Origin: an uncultured Lachnospiraceae bacterium
Lineage (GTDB): Bacteria; Bacillota; Clostridia; Lachnospirales; Lachnospiraceae
DNA length: 19,108 bases
Assembly: GCA_934370915.1 (NCBI GenBank)
Contig: CAKRNI010000025.1
Coordinates: 1-19,108 of the forward strand
Direction: 5' to 3'
The notes beneath the pieces were generated by a model. That model saw only the letters and a program-made list of their open reading frames with translations, had not been told where the DNA came from and made no database searches. Below, one piece after another: positions 1-6,754 of this stretch. The position numbers were made by a program, and so were the translations under genes. Numbering within the stretch: the stretch's first letter is position 1; each line of letters opens with the position of its first letter.

Positions 1-750
1 TTATTTGTAATTAACGATCTTTCCGAAATCAGCCTTTAAGGACGCGCCGCCGACAAGTCCTCCGTCGATATCCGGCTGTGCAAAAAGCTCTGCCGCGTTT
101 CCGGCATTTACAGATCCGCCGTACTGGATGCGGATCGCTTCCTTTGTTGCCTCGTCATAGATCTCGCCGATGCATGCACGGATCGCTCCGCAGACTTCCT
201 CAGCCTGCTCTGTGGTAGCTGTCTTTCCGGTTCCGATCGCCCAGATCGGCTCGTAAGCGATCACAGCAGTCTTTGCCTGATCTGCTGTCACGTTCTGGAA
301 CGCGATCTTTACCTGCTTGCGGATCCAGTCCAGAGTGATTCCCTGTTCTCTCTGGGTAAGAGTCTCACCGCAGCAGATGATCGGGGTCAGTCCATGCTCG
401 AATGCCTTTAAGACTTTCTTATTGACGGTCTCATCTGTCTCAGCGAAGTACTCTCTTCTCTCGGAATGTCCGATGATCACATATTTTACGCCGGCATCTG
501 TCAGCATATTCGGGGAGATCTCGCCTGTGTATGCGCCCTTCTCCTCGAAATACATATTCTCAGCGCCAACCTCAATATTTGTTCCCTCGCATGCCTTTAC
601 GACAGGAATAATGTCGATAGCCGGAACGCAGAATACAACGTCCGCTTCTTCCGTCTTAACGAGCGGCTTTAATGTCTCAACGAGTGCCACTGCCTCGGAC
701 GGAGTCATGTTCATTTTCCAGTTTCCAGCGATAATTTTCTTTCTTGCCAT
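1..750 (-). CDS. tpiA: Triosephosphate isomerase
   Basis: Complete 249-residue TIM-barrel enzyme that interconverts dihydroxyacetone phosphate and glyceraldehyde 3-phosphate in cytosolic glycolysis. The diagnostic residues are all present: Lys12 in GNWKMN, the catalytic His95 in IGHSERR, the catalytic base Glu167 in [12 protein letters not shown], and the phosphate-binding YGGSV loop near the C-terminus. Length is normal for bacteria. The stop codon occupies the first three bases of the window, so whatever follows it (often a phosphoglycerate mutase gene in this cluster type) is outside. It is the third gene of the gap-pgk-tpiA series, but a terminator-like hairpin after pgk and a leader of about 310 bases suggest partly independent expression. 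I found no convincing promoter in that leader. Confidence 0.98.
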   Translation of the reverse strand: MARKKIIAGNWKMNMTPSEAVALVETLKPLVKTEEADVVFCVPAIDIIPVVKACEGTNIEVGAENMYFEEKGAYTGEISPNMLTDAGVKYVIIGHSERREYFAETDETVNKKVLKAFEHGLTPIICCGETLTQREQGITLDWIRKQVKIAFQNVTADQAKTAVIAYEPIWAIGTGKTATTEQAEEVCGAIRACIGEIYDEATKEAIRIQYGGSVNAGNAAELFAQPDIDGGLVGGASLKADFGKIVNYK

Positions 751-926
751 GGTTATCTACCCCCATATATACCAATATTTATCTTCAAGATCCATATCCA
801 GGATTCTCTCTGAACGATAACATTCAAAAACTACATCTGCAGTTTTCCATACTATGACAAAATCCGGGACGGGATCACCGCCCCGGATCTGAAATCTCGG
901 ACAATATTATCTATAATGCCGTGTTT

Positions 927-957
927 CTTCTTGTTTTCATTTCATGAAAACAAGAAG
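927..957. repeat. Perfect 14-bp inverted repeat, 3-base loop
   Basis: Arms CTTCTTGTTTTCAT (927-940) and its exact complement (944-957) surround the loop TTC. Neither strand has a T-tract directly after the stem, so this is not a standard intrinsic terminator. It could be an operator, an mRNA-stabilising hairpin in the tpiA leader, or part of a dispersed repeat. Confidence 0.8.
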
Positions 958-976
958 CCGGGGGCGTCCCCCCTAT

Positions 977-1041
977 GCAAGTTTACACTAAAAAAAGCTT
1001 ATGCAAGCGAGCTTGCAACACTTTTTTCAGCGCAAACTTGC
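977..1041 (-). terminator. Nested hairpin, probable pgk terminator
   Basis: Three concentric pairs of arms are visible. GCAAGTTT (977-984) pairs with AAACTTGC (1034-1041). AAAAAAG (991-997) pairs with CTTTTTT (1021-1027). TGCAAGC (1002-1008) pairs with GCTTGCA (1011-1017) around a GA loop. Read on the minus strand, the core stem is followed by TAAGC and then seven Ts, the form of an intrinsic terminator, 20 bases after the pgk stop codon. The A/T arms make it look bidirectional, although no plus-strand gene needs it. Confidence 0.7.
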
Positions 1042-1060
1042 GCACGGCTGACTGGTTTCA

Positions 1061-2284
1061 TTATTTGTCGTCAGCTGCAGCAACGCCCGGAAGCTCTTTT
1101 CCTTCCAGGAACTCTAAGGATGCGCCGCCGCCTGTGGAGATGTGGCTCATCTTGTCGCCGAAGCCGAGCTGGTTGACTGCTGCCGCGGAATCACCGCCGC
1201 CGATGATCGTTGTAGCGTCTGTCTCAGCAAGTGCTTTTGCAACCGCGATGGTACCTGCAGCGAGAGTCGGGTTCTCGAATACGCCCATCGGTCCGTTCCA
1301 TACAACCGTCTTCGCGCTCTTTACAGCTTCTGTGTAGAGCTTGCAGGTCTCCGGTCCGATATCAACGCCCTCTTTGTCTGCCGGGATCGCGTCTACGGAA
1401 ACGTACTCAACCTCAACCGGTGCGTCGATCGGGTTCGGGAATTCAGCAACAACGGTTGTATCAACCGGAAGGAGAAGCTTCTTTCCAAGCTTTTCTGCCT
1501 TCTCCATCATCTCCTTGCAGTAGTCGATCTTTGTATCGTCAACTAAGGACTTACCGATCTCCTTGCCCTGTGCCTTTAAGAAGGTGTAGGCCATGCCGCC
1601 GCCGATAATAAGGGTATCGCATTTCTCAAGCAGGTTGGAGATTACGTTTAACTTATCAGCAACCTTTGCGCCGCCGAGGATTGCTACGAACGGACGAACC
1701 GGGTTCTCAACCGCGTTTCCAAGGAACGCGATCTCTTTCTCCATCAGGTATCCGACAACGTTGGAGCCGCCCTTTGCGGAGATGAATTTTGTAACACCTG
1801 CTACGGAAGCGTGTGCTCTGTGGGAGGAACCGAACGCGTCGCATACATAATCGTCTGCAAGATCCGCGAGCTCTTTGCTGAACTCCTCGCCGTTCTTTGT
1901 CTCCTCAGCACCGCGGAAACGTGTATTCTGAAGAAGGACTACGTCCCCCTCTTTCATCGCTTCCACTGCCTTTGTTGCAGCTTCGCCGGTTACGTTGTAA
2001 TCAGAAACGAATACAACTTCCTTTCCAAGCTTTGCGGAAAGGCTCTTTGCAACCGGTGCAAGGGATTCTCCCTCGTTCGGGCCGTTTTTAACTTTTCCGA
2101 GGTGGGAGCAGAGAATTACCTTGCCGCCATCGTTGATCAGCTTCTGGATCGTCGGGAGAGCCGCGTTGATACGTGTCTCGTCTGTGATCTCGCCGTTCTT
2201 AAGCGGTACGTTGAAATCACAGCGGACTAAAACTCTTTTACCTTTTACGTTGATATCATCAACTGTTTTCTTATTTAAAGACAT
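1061..2284 (-). CDS. pgk: Phosphoglycerate kinase
   Basis: A 407-residue cytosolic enzyme transferring phosphate from 1,3-bisphosphoglycerate to ADP, the first ATP-forming step of glycolysis. The start is ATG at 2284 (protein [10 protein letters not shown]), preceded by a strong AAGGAGG at 2294-2300. A longer open frame reaching back to 2413 adds 43 residues unlike any PGK and is rejected. Family signatures seen are [12 protein letters not shown] near the N-terminus, the substrate-binding LCSHLGK stretch, [14 protein letters not shown] in mid-protein, and GGGDSAAA plus [16 protein letters not shown] in the C-terminal nucleotide-binding domain. It lies between gap and tpiA, separated from each by about 310 bases of structured intergenic sequence. 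No clear promoter was found upstream, so its expression may rely on read-through of the gap terminator. Confidence 0.98.
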   Translation of the reverse strand: MSLNKKTVDDINVKGKRVLVRCDFNVPLKNGEITDETRINAALPTIQKLINDGGKVILCSHLGKVKNGPNEGESLAPVAKSLSAKLGKEVVFVSDYNVTGEAATKAVEAMKEGDVVLLQNTRFRGAEETKNGEEFSKELADLADDYVCDAFGSSHRAHASVAGVTKFISAKGGSNVVGYLMEKEIAFLGNAVENPVRPFVAILGGAKVADKLNVISNLLEKCDTLIIGGGMAYTFLKAQGKEIGKSLVDDTKIDYCKEMMEKAEKLGKKLLLPVDTTVVAEFPNPIDAPVEVEYVSVDAIPADKEGVDIGPETCKLYTEAVKSAKTVVWNGPMGVFENPTLAAGTIAVAKALAETDATTIIGGGDSAAAVNQLGFGDKMSHISTGGGASLEFLEGKELPGVAAADDK

Positions 2285-2392
2285 GTCGGAATTCCTCCTT
2301 GATATTTTCTGACAAACGTCTGCCTGTCTTCCGACCCACGGCAGCCGCCGGAGTCTATCGCGGGAAGCGGGCTTTCGCGCGCTTTCCACGTG

Positions 2393-2417
2393 AAAAAGAA
2401 TGTGCCTTGGCACATTC
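2393..2417 (-). terminator. Terminator-like hairpin in the pgk leader
   Basis: GAATGTGCC (2398-2406) and GGCACATTC (2409-2417) form a perfect 9-bp stem with a 2-base loop. On the minus strand it is followed by TTTTT, at 2397-2393. It lies 109 bases before the pgk start and after the gap terminator, so it could reduce read-through into pgk, or be part of a dispersed repeat. Confidence 0.5.
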
Positions 2418-2423
2418 TCGCGC

Positions 2424-2463
2424 CTCGCGCGGTCGCTTGCGACAATCTACGTCTTCGCGCGAG
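2424..2463. repeat. Two-tier GC-rich inverted repeat
   Basis: Outer arms CTCGCGCG (2424-2431) and CGCGCGAG (2456-2463) enclose GTCGC (2432-2436) and GCGAC (2439-2443) with a 2-base loop. Function is unknown. It sits in the pgk leader between two other hairpins. Confidence 0.6.
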
Positions 2464-2490
2464 TGCGCATCTTTGGCACGTCAGTGCCTT

Positions 2491-2533
2491 TTTATGTAAC
2501 AGGGAATTCCTCGGAATTTCCTGTTACATAAAA
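2491..2533. repeat. Long palindrome, about 20-bp arms with 2-base loop
   Basis: TTTATGTAACAGG plus GAATTCC (2491-2510) pairs with 2513-2533 with a single G/T mismatch and the loop TC. The flanking T and A runs can extend the stem. It directly adjoins the gap terminator. A perfect near-zero-loop palindrome of this size may be a cruciform, a strong RNA hairpin or the tip of a mobile-repeat remnant. Confidence 0.75.
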
Positions 2534-2564
2534 AAGGGATCCGGTCCTCAACAGACCGGACCCC
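2530..2564 (-). terminator. Intrinsic terminator of gap
   Basis: On the minus strand, CCGGTC (stem right arm GACCGG at 2554-2559, left arm CCGGTC at 2541-2546) extends through GGG/CCC at the base and is followed by six Ts (2535-2530). It lies 38 bases past the gap stop codon. It separates gap from pgk transcriptionally, at least in part. Confidence 0.85.
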
Positions 2565-2601
2565 TCAGTGAGTCTATTTTGTCACAATTTCTGTGGACCG
2601 A

Positions 2602-3621
2602 TTAAGCATTTAACAGTTTTCCGAAGTGCTTAATTGTACGAACCATCTGGCTTGTGTAGGAGTTCTCGTTGTCGTACCAGGATACAACCTGAACCTCAGA
2701 TGTGTTCTCGTCGATCGGGAGAACCATTGTCTGTGTTGCATCGAAGAGAGAACCGTATCTCATACCAACGATATCGCTGGAAACGATCTCATCTGTGTTG
2801 TAGCCGAAGGACTCGTTGGAAGCTGCCTTCATTGCTGCGTTGATGGATTCCTTTGTCGGCTGGCCCTTAACAACAGCTGTTAAGATTGTTGTGGAACCTG
2901 TCGGTGTAGGAACACGCTGAGCGGAACCGATGAGCTTGCCGTTTAATTCCGGAATTACAAGGCCGATTGCCTTTGCAGCGCCTGTGCTGTTCGGAACGAT
3001 GTTGATCGCTGCTGCACGGCTTCTTCTCTTGTCGCCCTTTCTCTGCGGTCCGTCAAGTGTCATCTGGTCGCCTGTGTAAGCGTGGATTGTGCACATGATA
3101 CCGGACTGGATCGGGTAAGAATCGTTTAATGCCTTTGCCATCGGAGCGAGGCAGTTTGTTGTACAGGAAGCAGCGGAGATGATGTGGTCATCTTTGCTTA
3201 ATGTCTCGTGGTTTACGTTGTAAACGATTGTCGGAAGATCGTTTCCTGCCGGAGCGGAAATGATAACGTGCTTAGCGCCTGCATCGATATGAGCCTGTGC
3301 TTTTGCTTTGGATGTGTAGAAGCCTGTGCACTCAAGAACAACGTCTACACCGATCTCGCCCCACGGAAGCTCTGCTGCGTTTGCTTTCGCGTAGATCTTG
3401 ATCTCTTTGCCATCAACAGTGATGGAATCCTCACCGTAGGAAACTGTATCCGCAAGAGCGTATCTGCCCTGTGTGGAATCATATTTTAAAAGGTGTGCGA
3501 GCATCTCCGGAGAGGTTAAGTCGTTGATCGCAACGATCTCGAATCCCTCTGCGCCAAACATCTGTCTGAATGCAAGACGGCCAATACGGCCAAAACCATT
3601 AATCGCAACTTTAACTGCCAT
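2602..3621 (-). CDS. gap: Glyceraldehyde-3-phosphate dehydrogenase, type I
   Basis: A 339-residue glycolytic dehydrogenase that oxidises and phosphorylates glyceraldehyde 3-phosphate with NAD. Residues 1-12 hold the Rossmann motif INGFGRIGR, and Asp34 in AINDLTS is the expected NAD-ribose contact. The catalytic Cys153 lies in SAASCTTNC and His180 in [10 protein letters not shown]. The C-terminal SWYDNENSY signature is present. Length and start are normal, and AGGAGG (in the CCTCCT stretch at about 3630-3637) precedes the ATG. It has its own promoter at 3757-3785 and its own terminator at 2530-2564. No CggR-type regulator gene lies upstream; the neighbour there is the divergent sensor kinase. 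The set of residues fits the NAD-dependent catabolic enzyme rather than a GapB type. Confidence 0.98.
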   Translation of the reverse strand: MAVKVAINGFGRIGRLAFRQMFGAEGFEIVAINDLTSPEMLAHLLKYDSTQGRYALADTVSYGEDSITVDGKEIKIYAKANAAELPWGEIGVDVVLECTGFYTSKAKAQAHIDAGAKHVIISAPAGNDLPTIVYNVNHETLSKDDHIISAASCTTNCLAPMAKALNDSYPIQSGIMCTIHAYTGDQMTLDGPQRKGDKRRSRAAAINIVPNSTGAAKAIGLVIPELNGKLIGSAQRVPTPTGSTTILTAVVKGQPTKESINAAMKAASNESFGYNTDEIVSSDIVGMRYGSLFDATQTMVLPIDENTSEVQVVSWYDNENSYTSQMVRTIKHFGKLLNA

Positions 3622-3756
3622 TTTTCTTTTCCTCCTAGAAAATGATGTGTGGTCGTTTCATAACCATTCAGCATGTCCGCACGTTTCACGGACCGTAAAG
3701 GATACTCTGAAACGCCAAACAGTTATGATTGTTAAATATTAATCAACCTTGGTTTT

Positions 3757-3785
3757 ATTGTACCTAATTCTGCCAGAAATAGCAA
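3757..3785 (-). promoter_or_regulatory. Sigma-A promoter of gap
   Basis: On the minus strand TTGCTA (3785-3780) and TACAAT (3762-3757) are separated by exactly 17 bases. The predicted start at about 3750 gives a gap leader of roughly 130 bases. That leader contains TGATT/AATCA arms around an AT core (about 3725-3745) and GTCCG/CGGAC arms (about 3676-3694), either of which could be a regulatory site. Confidence 0.75.
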
Positions 3786-3879
3786 GTCCTTTTTACAAAC
3801 TTTTCCCAATATGAATCGAAGATTTTCTCCTTTTTTCGGCAAAAGCCGGGAATCCCTCTTTTTTTCGTCATCTTTCCTC

Positions 3880-3908
3880 TTGAAACTCCCTCTTTTTTTT
3901 TTTATACT
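3880..3908 (+). promoter_or_regulatory. Sigma-A promoter of the sensor kinase operon
   Basis: TTGAAA (3880-3885) and TATACT (3903-3908) are 17 bases apart, with a run of about 12 Ts in the spacer. The predicted start at about 3915 leaves a 5' leader of about 245 bases before the kinase ATG at 4161. The promoter is back to back with the gap promoter. Confidence 0.65.
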
Positions 3909-3914
3909 AAGGCA

Positions 3915-4120
3915 TAATATGTTGAGGTCAAAAAGTCTTTTGACCTCTCTGATACCGGATTGCTCCGCACTACGTGCTCCCGCAATCCTCAAAACATTCG
4001 TAATTCGCTCATTTTTCTTTGAAAAATGGCTACTTACTCATGTTTTGGCGGGTCCCAAGGTCCAAAATCCTCCTGCAAGCAAGCTTGCGTCGGACTTCAG
4101 ACCTTTTGACCCTAATATCA
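3915..4120 (+). other. Highly structured leader or dispersed palindromic element
   Basis: Almost the whole stretch can fold on itself. P1 is GAGGTCAAAA (3924-3933) with TTTTGACCTC (3938-3947), loop AGTC. P2 is GGATTGC (3957-3963) with GCAATCC (3982-3988), enclosing GCAC/GTGC. P3 is CAAAACAT (3990-3997) with ATGTTTTG (4040-4047), capped by CATTTTTC/GAAAAATG (4010-4028). P4 is GCAAGC/GCTTGC (4075-4088) inside AAGGTC (4057-4062)/GACCTT (4100-4105). TTTTGACC recurs at 4104-4111 and could replace the P1 right arm to close the whole element. TAATAT occurs at both edges (3915-3920 and 4113-4118), which could be a target-site duplication. It matches no riboswitch class I know. The alternatives are a cis-regulatory RNA of the kinase operon or a MITE-like intergenic repeat. 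Confidence 0.6.
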
Positions 4121-4160
4121 AAATATTAACACCTGTATTCCACCATGGAGGACACGTTTC

Positions 4161-5843
4161 ATGATGCAGAAATTTCGAAAACTATCTCTGGAGAGCCAGC
4201 TGTTTTTCAGCTTTATGGCAGTGTCCGTCTGCCTGCTGCTCCTCTCCTTAAGTATAACCCTTTCTTCGACAATTACACGTCAGCGTCAGGAGATCGATAA
4301 AAATATCAGCGCTCTCGCCGCCTATGTTGCCTCCATGGACAGCGTTGTCTCCATGCTGGAAAACGGTTATCCGGACGGATCCGCCAATGAAGCTCTGGAT
4401 TCCCTGTCTGAAAATTTTCCCGATCTCAATGTCATGGCCATTTATAATACGACCGGGCTGCGGTTCTACCACACAAACCGGAAGGAGACGGGAGAAACCT
4501 TCGTCGGCGGCGAGGAGGAGGCAATCTTAAAGGGCAGCCAGCCCTATATCACCATCGGTTACGGTACAAACGGTTCCCAGCGGCGGGCCTTCCATTCGAT
4601 CCGGAACAGCGACGGAGCAATCATCGGTTTCGTTATAGCGTCGGTCTTCAACACCTATATCTCCGAGCAGGTCCACGAAGTCTTTCCTACCTATTTACTG
4701 GCAGCGATGATCATGCTGCTCGTCAGCATCTTTCTGTCCCGCGGGCTCGTCTCTCTTCTCCGGGACTCCCTGATGGGACATCACCCGACGGAGCTGCTCG
4801 ACCTGTACCTGCGTCAGGATACCGTTTTGAATGCACTGGAGGAAGGTCTTGTCGCCACGGATTCCACCGGCTCTGTGGTTTACGCAAATCAGGCGGCAGA
4901 GCGGCTCTTTCATGTCCTGCCTGAAAAACCGGAGGATCCGCCGTCTGTCTCCCAAGACGATGGGACTTCTGGACAGGAACGGACCGAACCTCTTATGGAA
5001 GGACGCACTTTCAGGGATTTCTTCCCGGAATCCCAGGCAGACCGGGTCCTCGCGTCCGGCACACCTTCCTACCACCGTGCCTGCACCTGTGAGAACCGAA
5101 GGCTTCTGGTCAGTGAGATTCCGGCAGACACCCAGACGGAGCATCCGGTGATCCTCACGATCATCAATGACCAGACGGAGATGGAGACGGTCATGGACGA
5201 GCTCACCGGAGCAAAGGCGATGCTTGACACACTGCGCGCCTTCAACCACGAATTTTTAAATAAGCTCCACGTGATCCTCGGCTACCTCCAGACCGGACAG
5301 ACTGACGAGGCCATCAACTTCATTATCAACAGCAACCTTGTCTCCAGCCAGTCGATCCGCCAGACAGCGGACTGCCTGCGCGTGTCAAAGATCTGTGCCC
5401 TTGTGATCGGAAAAATGATGCATGCCGCGGAGCTCGGCATCCTGCTCACCGTCTCCCCGGACAGCCGCTGTCTGGAAAAGGATCTTCTTCTTCCGGTCGA
5501 AAACTATATCACGATCGTCGGAAATCTTCTCGAAAATGCCATCGAGGAGCTTTCCGCCGGCAGTCCTGAGATCCGGGAGATCACACTCGGGATCTACTGT
5601 GACCCGGACTGCAACATCATCACCTGTGAGGACACCGGGCGCGGGATCCGTCCGGATCTGATCGACAGGATCTATGAAAAGGGTGTCTCATCCAAGGGCA
5701 CAAACCGCGGAACCGGACTTTTCCTGATCAAACAGCTTGTAGACAATGGGAACGGCGAGATCTCCATCGAGACAGAACCGGGAGAGGGAACCTGCTTTAC
5801 CATCACATTTACGGAAAGGAAGCATACACCATGTACCATGTAA
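4161..5843 (+). CDS. CitA/DcuS-family sensor histidine kinase
   Basis: A 560-residue membrane kinase, with GGAGG just before the ATG. A first membrane segment at about 14-36 is followed by an extracytoplasmic sensor domain (about 38-174), a second membrane segment (about 175-200), a cytoplasmic PAS domain starting near 217 (DTVLNALEEGLVATD), then the kinase core. The phospho-acceptor is His363 in FNHEFLNKLH, the pattern typical of the DcuS/CitA group. The N-box is GNLLENAIEEL with Asn459, followed by EDTGRGI (491-496) and GTNRGTGLFL (513-522). Family members sense di- and tricarboxylates or related acids outside the cell. The ligand cannot be read from the sequence. The last 13 bases overlap the response regulator gene, so the pair is translationally coupled. 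The downstream GltS-like transporters are the likely targets. Confidence 0.92.
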   Translation: MMQKFRKLSLESQLFFSFMAVSVCLLLLSLSITLSSTITRQRQEIDKNISALAAYVASMDSVVSMLENGYPDGSANEALDSLSENFPDLNVMAIYNTTGLRFYHTNRKETGETFVGGEEEAILKGSQPYITIGYGTNGSQRRAFHSIRNSDGAIIGFVIASVFNTYISEQVHEVFPTYLLAAMIMLLVSIFLSRGLVSLLRDSLMGHHPTELLDLYLRQDTVLNALEEGLVATDSTGSVVYANQAAERLFHVLPEKPEDPPSVSQDDGTSGQERTEPLMEGRTFRDFFPESQADRVLASGTPSYHRACTCENRRLLVSEIPADTQTEHPVILTIINDQTEMETVMDELTGAKAMLDTLRAFNHEFLNKLHVILGYLQTGQTDEAINFIINSNLVSSQSIRQTADCLRVSKICALVIGKMMHAAELGILLTVSPDSRCLEKDLLLPVENYITIVGNLLENAIEELSAGSPEIREITLGIYCDPDCNIITCEDTGRGIRPDLIDRIYEKGVSSKGTNRGTGLFLIKQLVDNGNGEISIETEPGEGTCFTITFTERKHTPCTM

Positions 5844-6517
5844 TCATCATTGAGGACGATCCGATGGTCGCCTCCATCAATAAACAGTATGTCGAGGTCA
5901 CCCCGGAGTTCCGGGTGGATCGGATCTTTAAAAACGGGGCGGAGGCACTCCCCTACCTGAAGACAAATCCCGCTGACCTGATCATTCTCGATTACTATAC
6001 TCCGGTCATGAACGGCGGTGAGTTTCTCGATGCCCTCCACAGTGCCGGTCTCACACCGTCCGTCATTATGGTCACATCAGCAAACGATACGGATATCGTC
6101 CGCTCCCTGTTGAACCGCGGGATCACCGACTATCTCGTAAAACCCTTCGAATATACGCGTTTTAAGACAGCTCTTGACCGTTTTACCGAGACAAAGAAGT
6201 ATCTGGAGCACAGCCACGGGGGACTCGGCCAGCACGATATCGACCGTCTCTTTTCCGTGAATGACCAGAGGGCGGATGCAAAGCCGTCACTCGCAAAGGG
6301 ATTGAACGAGACAACCCTCGCCATGATCCGGGAATATCTTCAGAACAACCGGAATGGCTTCTTTACCAGCGAACAGATCGCCGAGCAGATCCATCTCTCC
6401 CGCATCACGATCCGCAGATACATGAACTATATGGTAGACACCGGCGAGATCATCAGCACGATCGATTACAAGACCGGCGGCCGCCCCTCGATCAAATATG
6501 GATTCGGACAAAAGTGA
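5831..6517 (+). CDS. DcuR/CitB-family response regulator
   Basis: A 228-residue cytoplasmic regulator. The receiver domain (1-120) has the acidic pocket E8-D9-D10, phospho-acceptor Asp54 (LILDYYTPVMNG), Thr82 and Lys104 (VKPF). The C-terminal part (about 155-225) is a winged-helix type DNA-binding domain (TSEQIAEQIHLSRITIRRYM) ending in GRPSIKYGF, the layout of the CitB/DcuR group and not of OmpR or NarL types. It begins inside the kinase gene. Its likely targets are the two symporter promoters downstream, both of which carry GTTACTTA near the -35. No clear terminator follows, only a short CTGCC/GGCAG repeat at about 6520-6536, so some read-through into the first transporter is possible. Confidence 0.92.
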   Translation: MYHVIIIEDDPMVASINKQYVEVTPEFRVDRIFKNGAEALPYLKTNPADLIILDYYTPVMNGGEFLDALHSAGLTPSVIMVTSANDTDIVRSLLNRGITDYLVKPFEYTRFKTALDRFTETKKYLEHSHGGLGQHDIDRLFSVNDQRADAKPSLAKGLNETTLAMIREYLQNNRNGFFTSEQIAEQIHLSRITIRRYMNYMVDTGEIISTIDYKTGGRPSIKYGFGQK

Positions 6518-6754
6518 TCTGCCCTCTGATGGCAGTTACGATATTTACAAAACCTGTTACTTACTTACTTAAATTGACACCATGCACAAAATCTTTTATT
6601 CTTTTTATAAAGTTTTTACACATTTTTCATCAATGTAAACGGGGTATAAACAGATGGAGCGCTTTTCTTTTCATCTGTGAGCTGTTTCCGGATTCCCGGG
6701 ACAGGAAAAGATGAGCGGAATGTGTAAGGAAAAAAAAGGATAGGAGGATATTTT
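6518..6754 (+). other. Promoter region of the first GltS-like gene
   Basis: This holds GTTAC at 6535-6539 and again at 6556-6560, 21 bases apart (two helical turns). The second copy runs on as three TTAC-type repeats to 6572. A sigma-A promoter follows at 6574-6602. The leader of about 145 bases contains a CTGT-CCGG / CCGG-ACAG hairpin at about 6679-6703 and an AGGAGG ribosome binding site just before the ATG at 6755. Confidence 0.6.
6556..6602 (+). promoter_or_regulatory. Promoter with candidate response-regulator site
   Basis: TTGACA (6574-6579) and TATTCT (6597-6602) are 17 bases apart. Immediately upstream lies GTTACTTACTTACTTAA (6556-6572), in the position an activator touching the -35 region would occupy. 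A related GTTACTTAA lies at the second transporter promoter. Binding by the adjacent regulator is an inference. Confidence 0.6.

Larger units (their letters stand above)
751..1060. other. pgk-tpiA intergenic region, rich in hairpins
   Basis: There is no gene here. Four inverted repeats line up. ATCCGGG (862-868) faces CCCGGAT (882-888). A perfect 14-bp stem with a 3-base loop spans 927-957. GGGGG/CCCCC spans 960-972. A nested structure spans 977-1041. The last contains the likely pgk terminator. The others lie in the predicted tpiA leader and have no assigned role. Confidence 0.8.
2285..2601. other. gap-pgk intergenic region, dense inverted repeats
   Basis: This stretch holds no gene. From the gap side down it contains the gap terminator (2530-2564), a very long AT-flanked palindrome (2491-2533), GGCAC/GTGCC followed by five Ts on the plus strand (2475-2493), a double stem CTCGCGCG/CGCGCGAG with inner GTCGC/GCGAC (2424-2463), and GAATGTGCC/GGCACATTC with five Ts on the minus strand (2393-2417). 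The rest (2301-2392) is GC-rich without an obvious promoter. The ribosome binding site of pgk is at 2294-2300. Confidence 0.8.

Noticed and set aside
317..820. A 167-codon open frame opposite tpiA on the plus strand
   Set aside because: It is fully antisense to an unambiguous TPI gene, has no ribosome binding site I could see and no recognisable protein pattern.
2285..2413. A 43-residue N-terminal extension of phosphoglycerate kinase
   Set aside because: The extra residues do not resemble PGK, they translate the palindromic leader, and a strong AAGGAGG stands correctly before the ATG at 2284.
3915..4120. A known riboswitch or T-box leader
   Set aside because: No conserved core of any class I know (including T-box, SAM, TPP, glycine, glutamine or cobalamin types) was recognised, and no terminator T-tract follows the element before the kinase gene.
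3732..4164. Open frames of 86 (minus) and 117 (plus) codons in the gap-kinase intergenic region
   Set aside because: They are made of low-complexity Lys/Phe-rich translation of T-tracts and hairpins, without a suitable start site. The sequence is better explained by two divergent promoters and the palindromic element.
6556..6572. TTAC triple repeat read as a simple sequence repeat for phase variation
   Set aside because: There are only three units, some imperfect, and a related motif without the tandem pattern occurs at the second symporter promoter. A protein-binding site is more likely.
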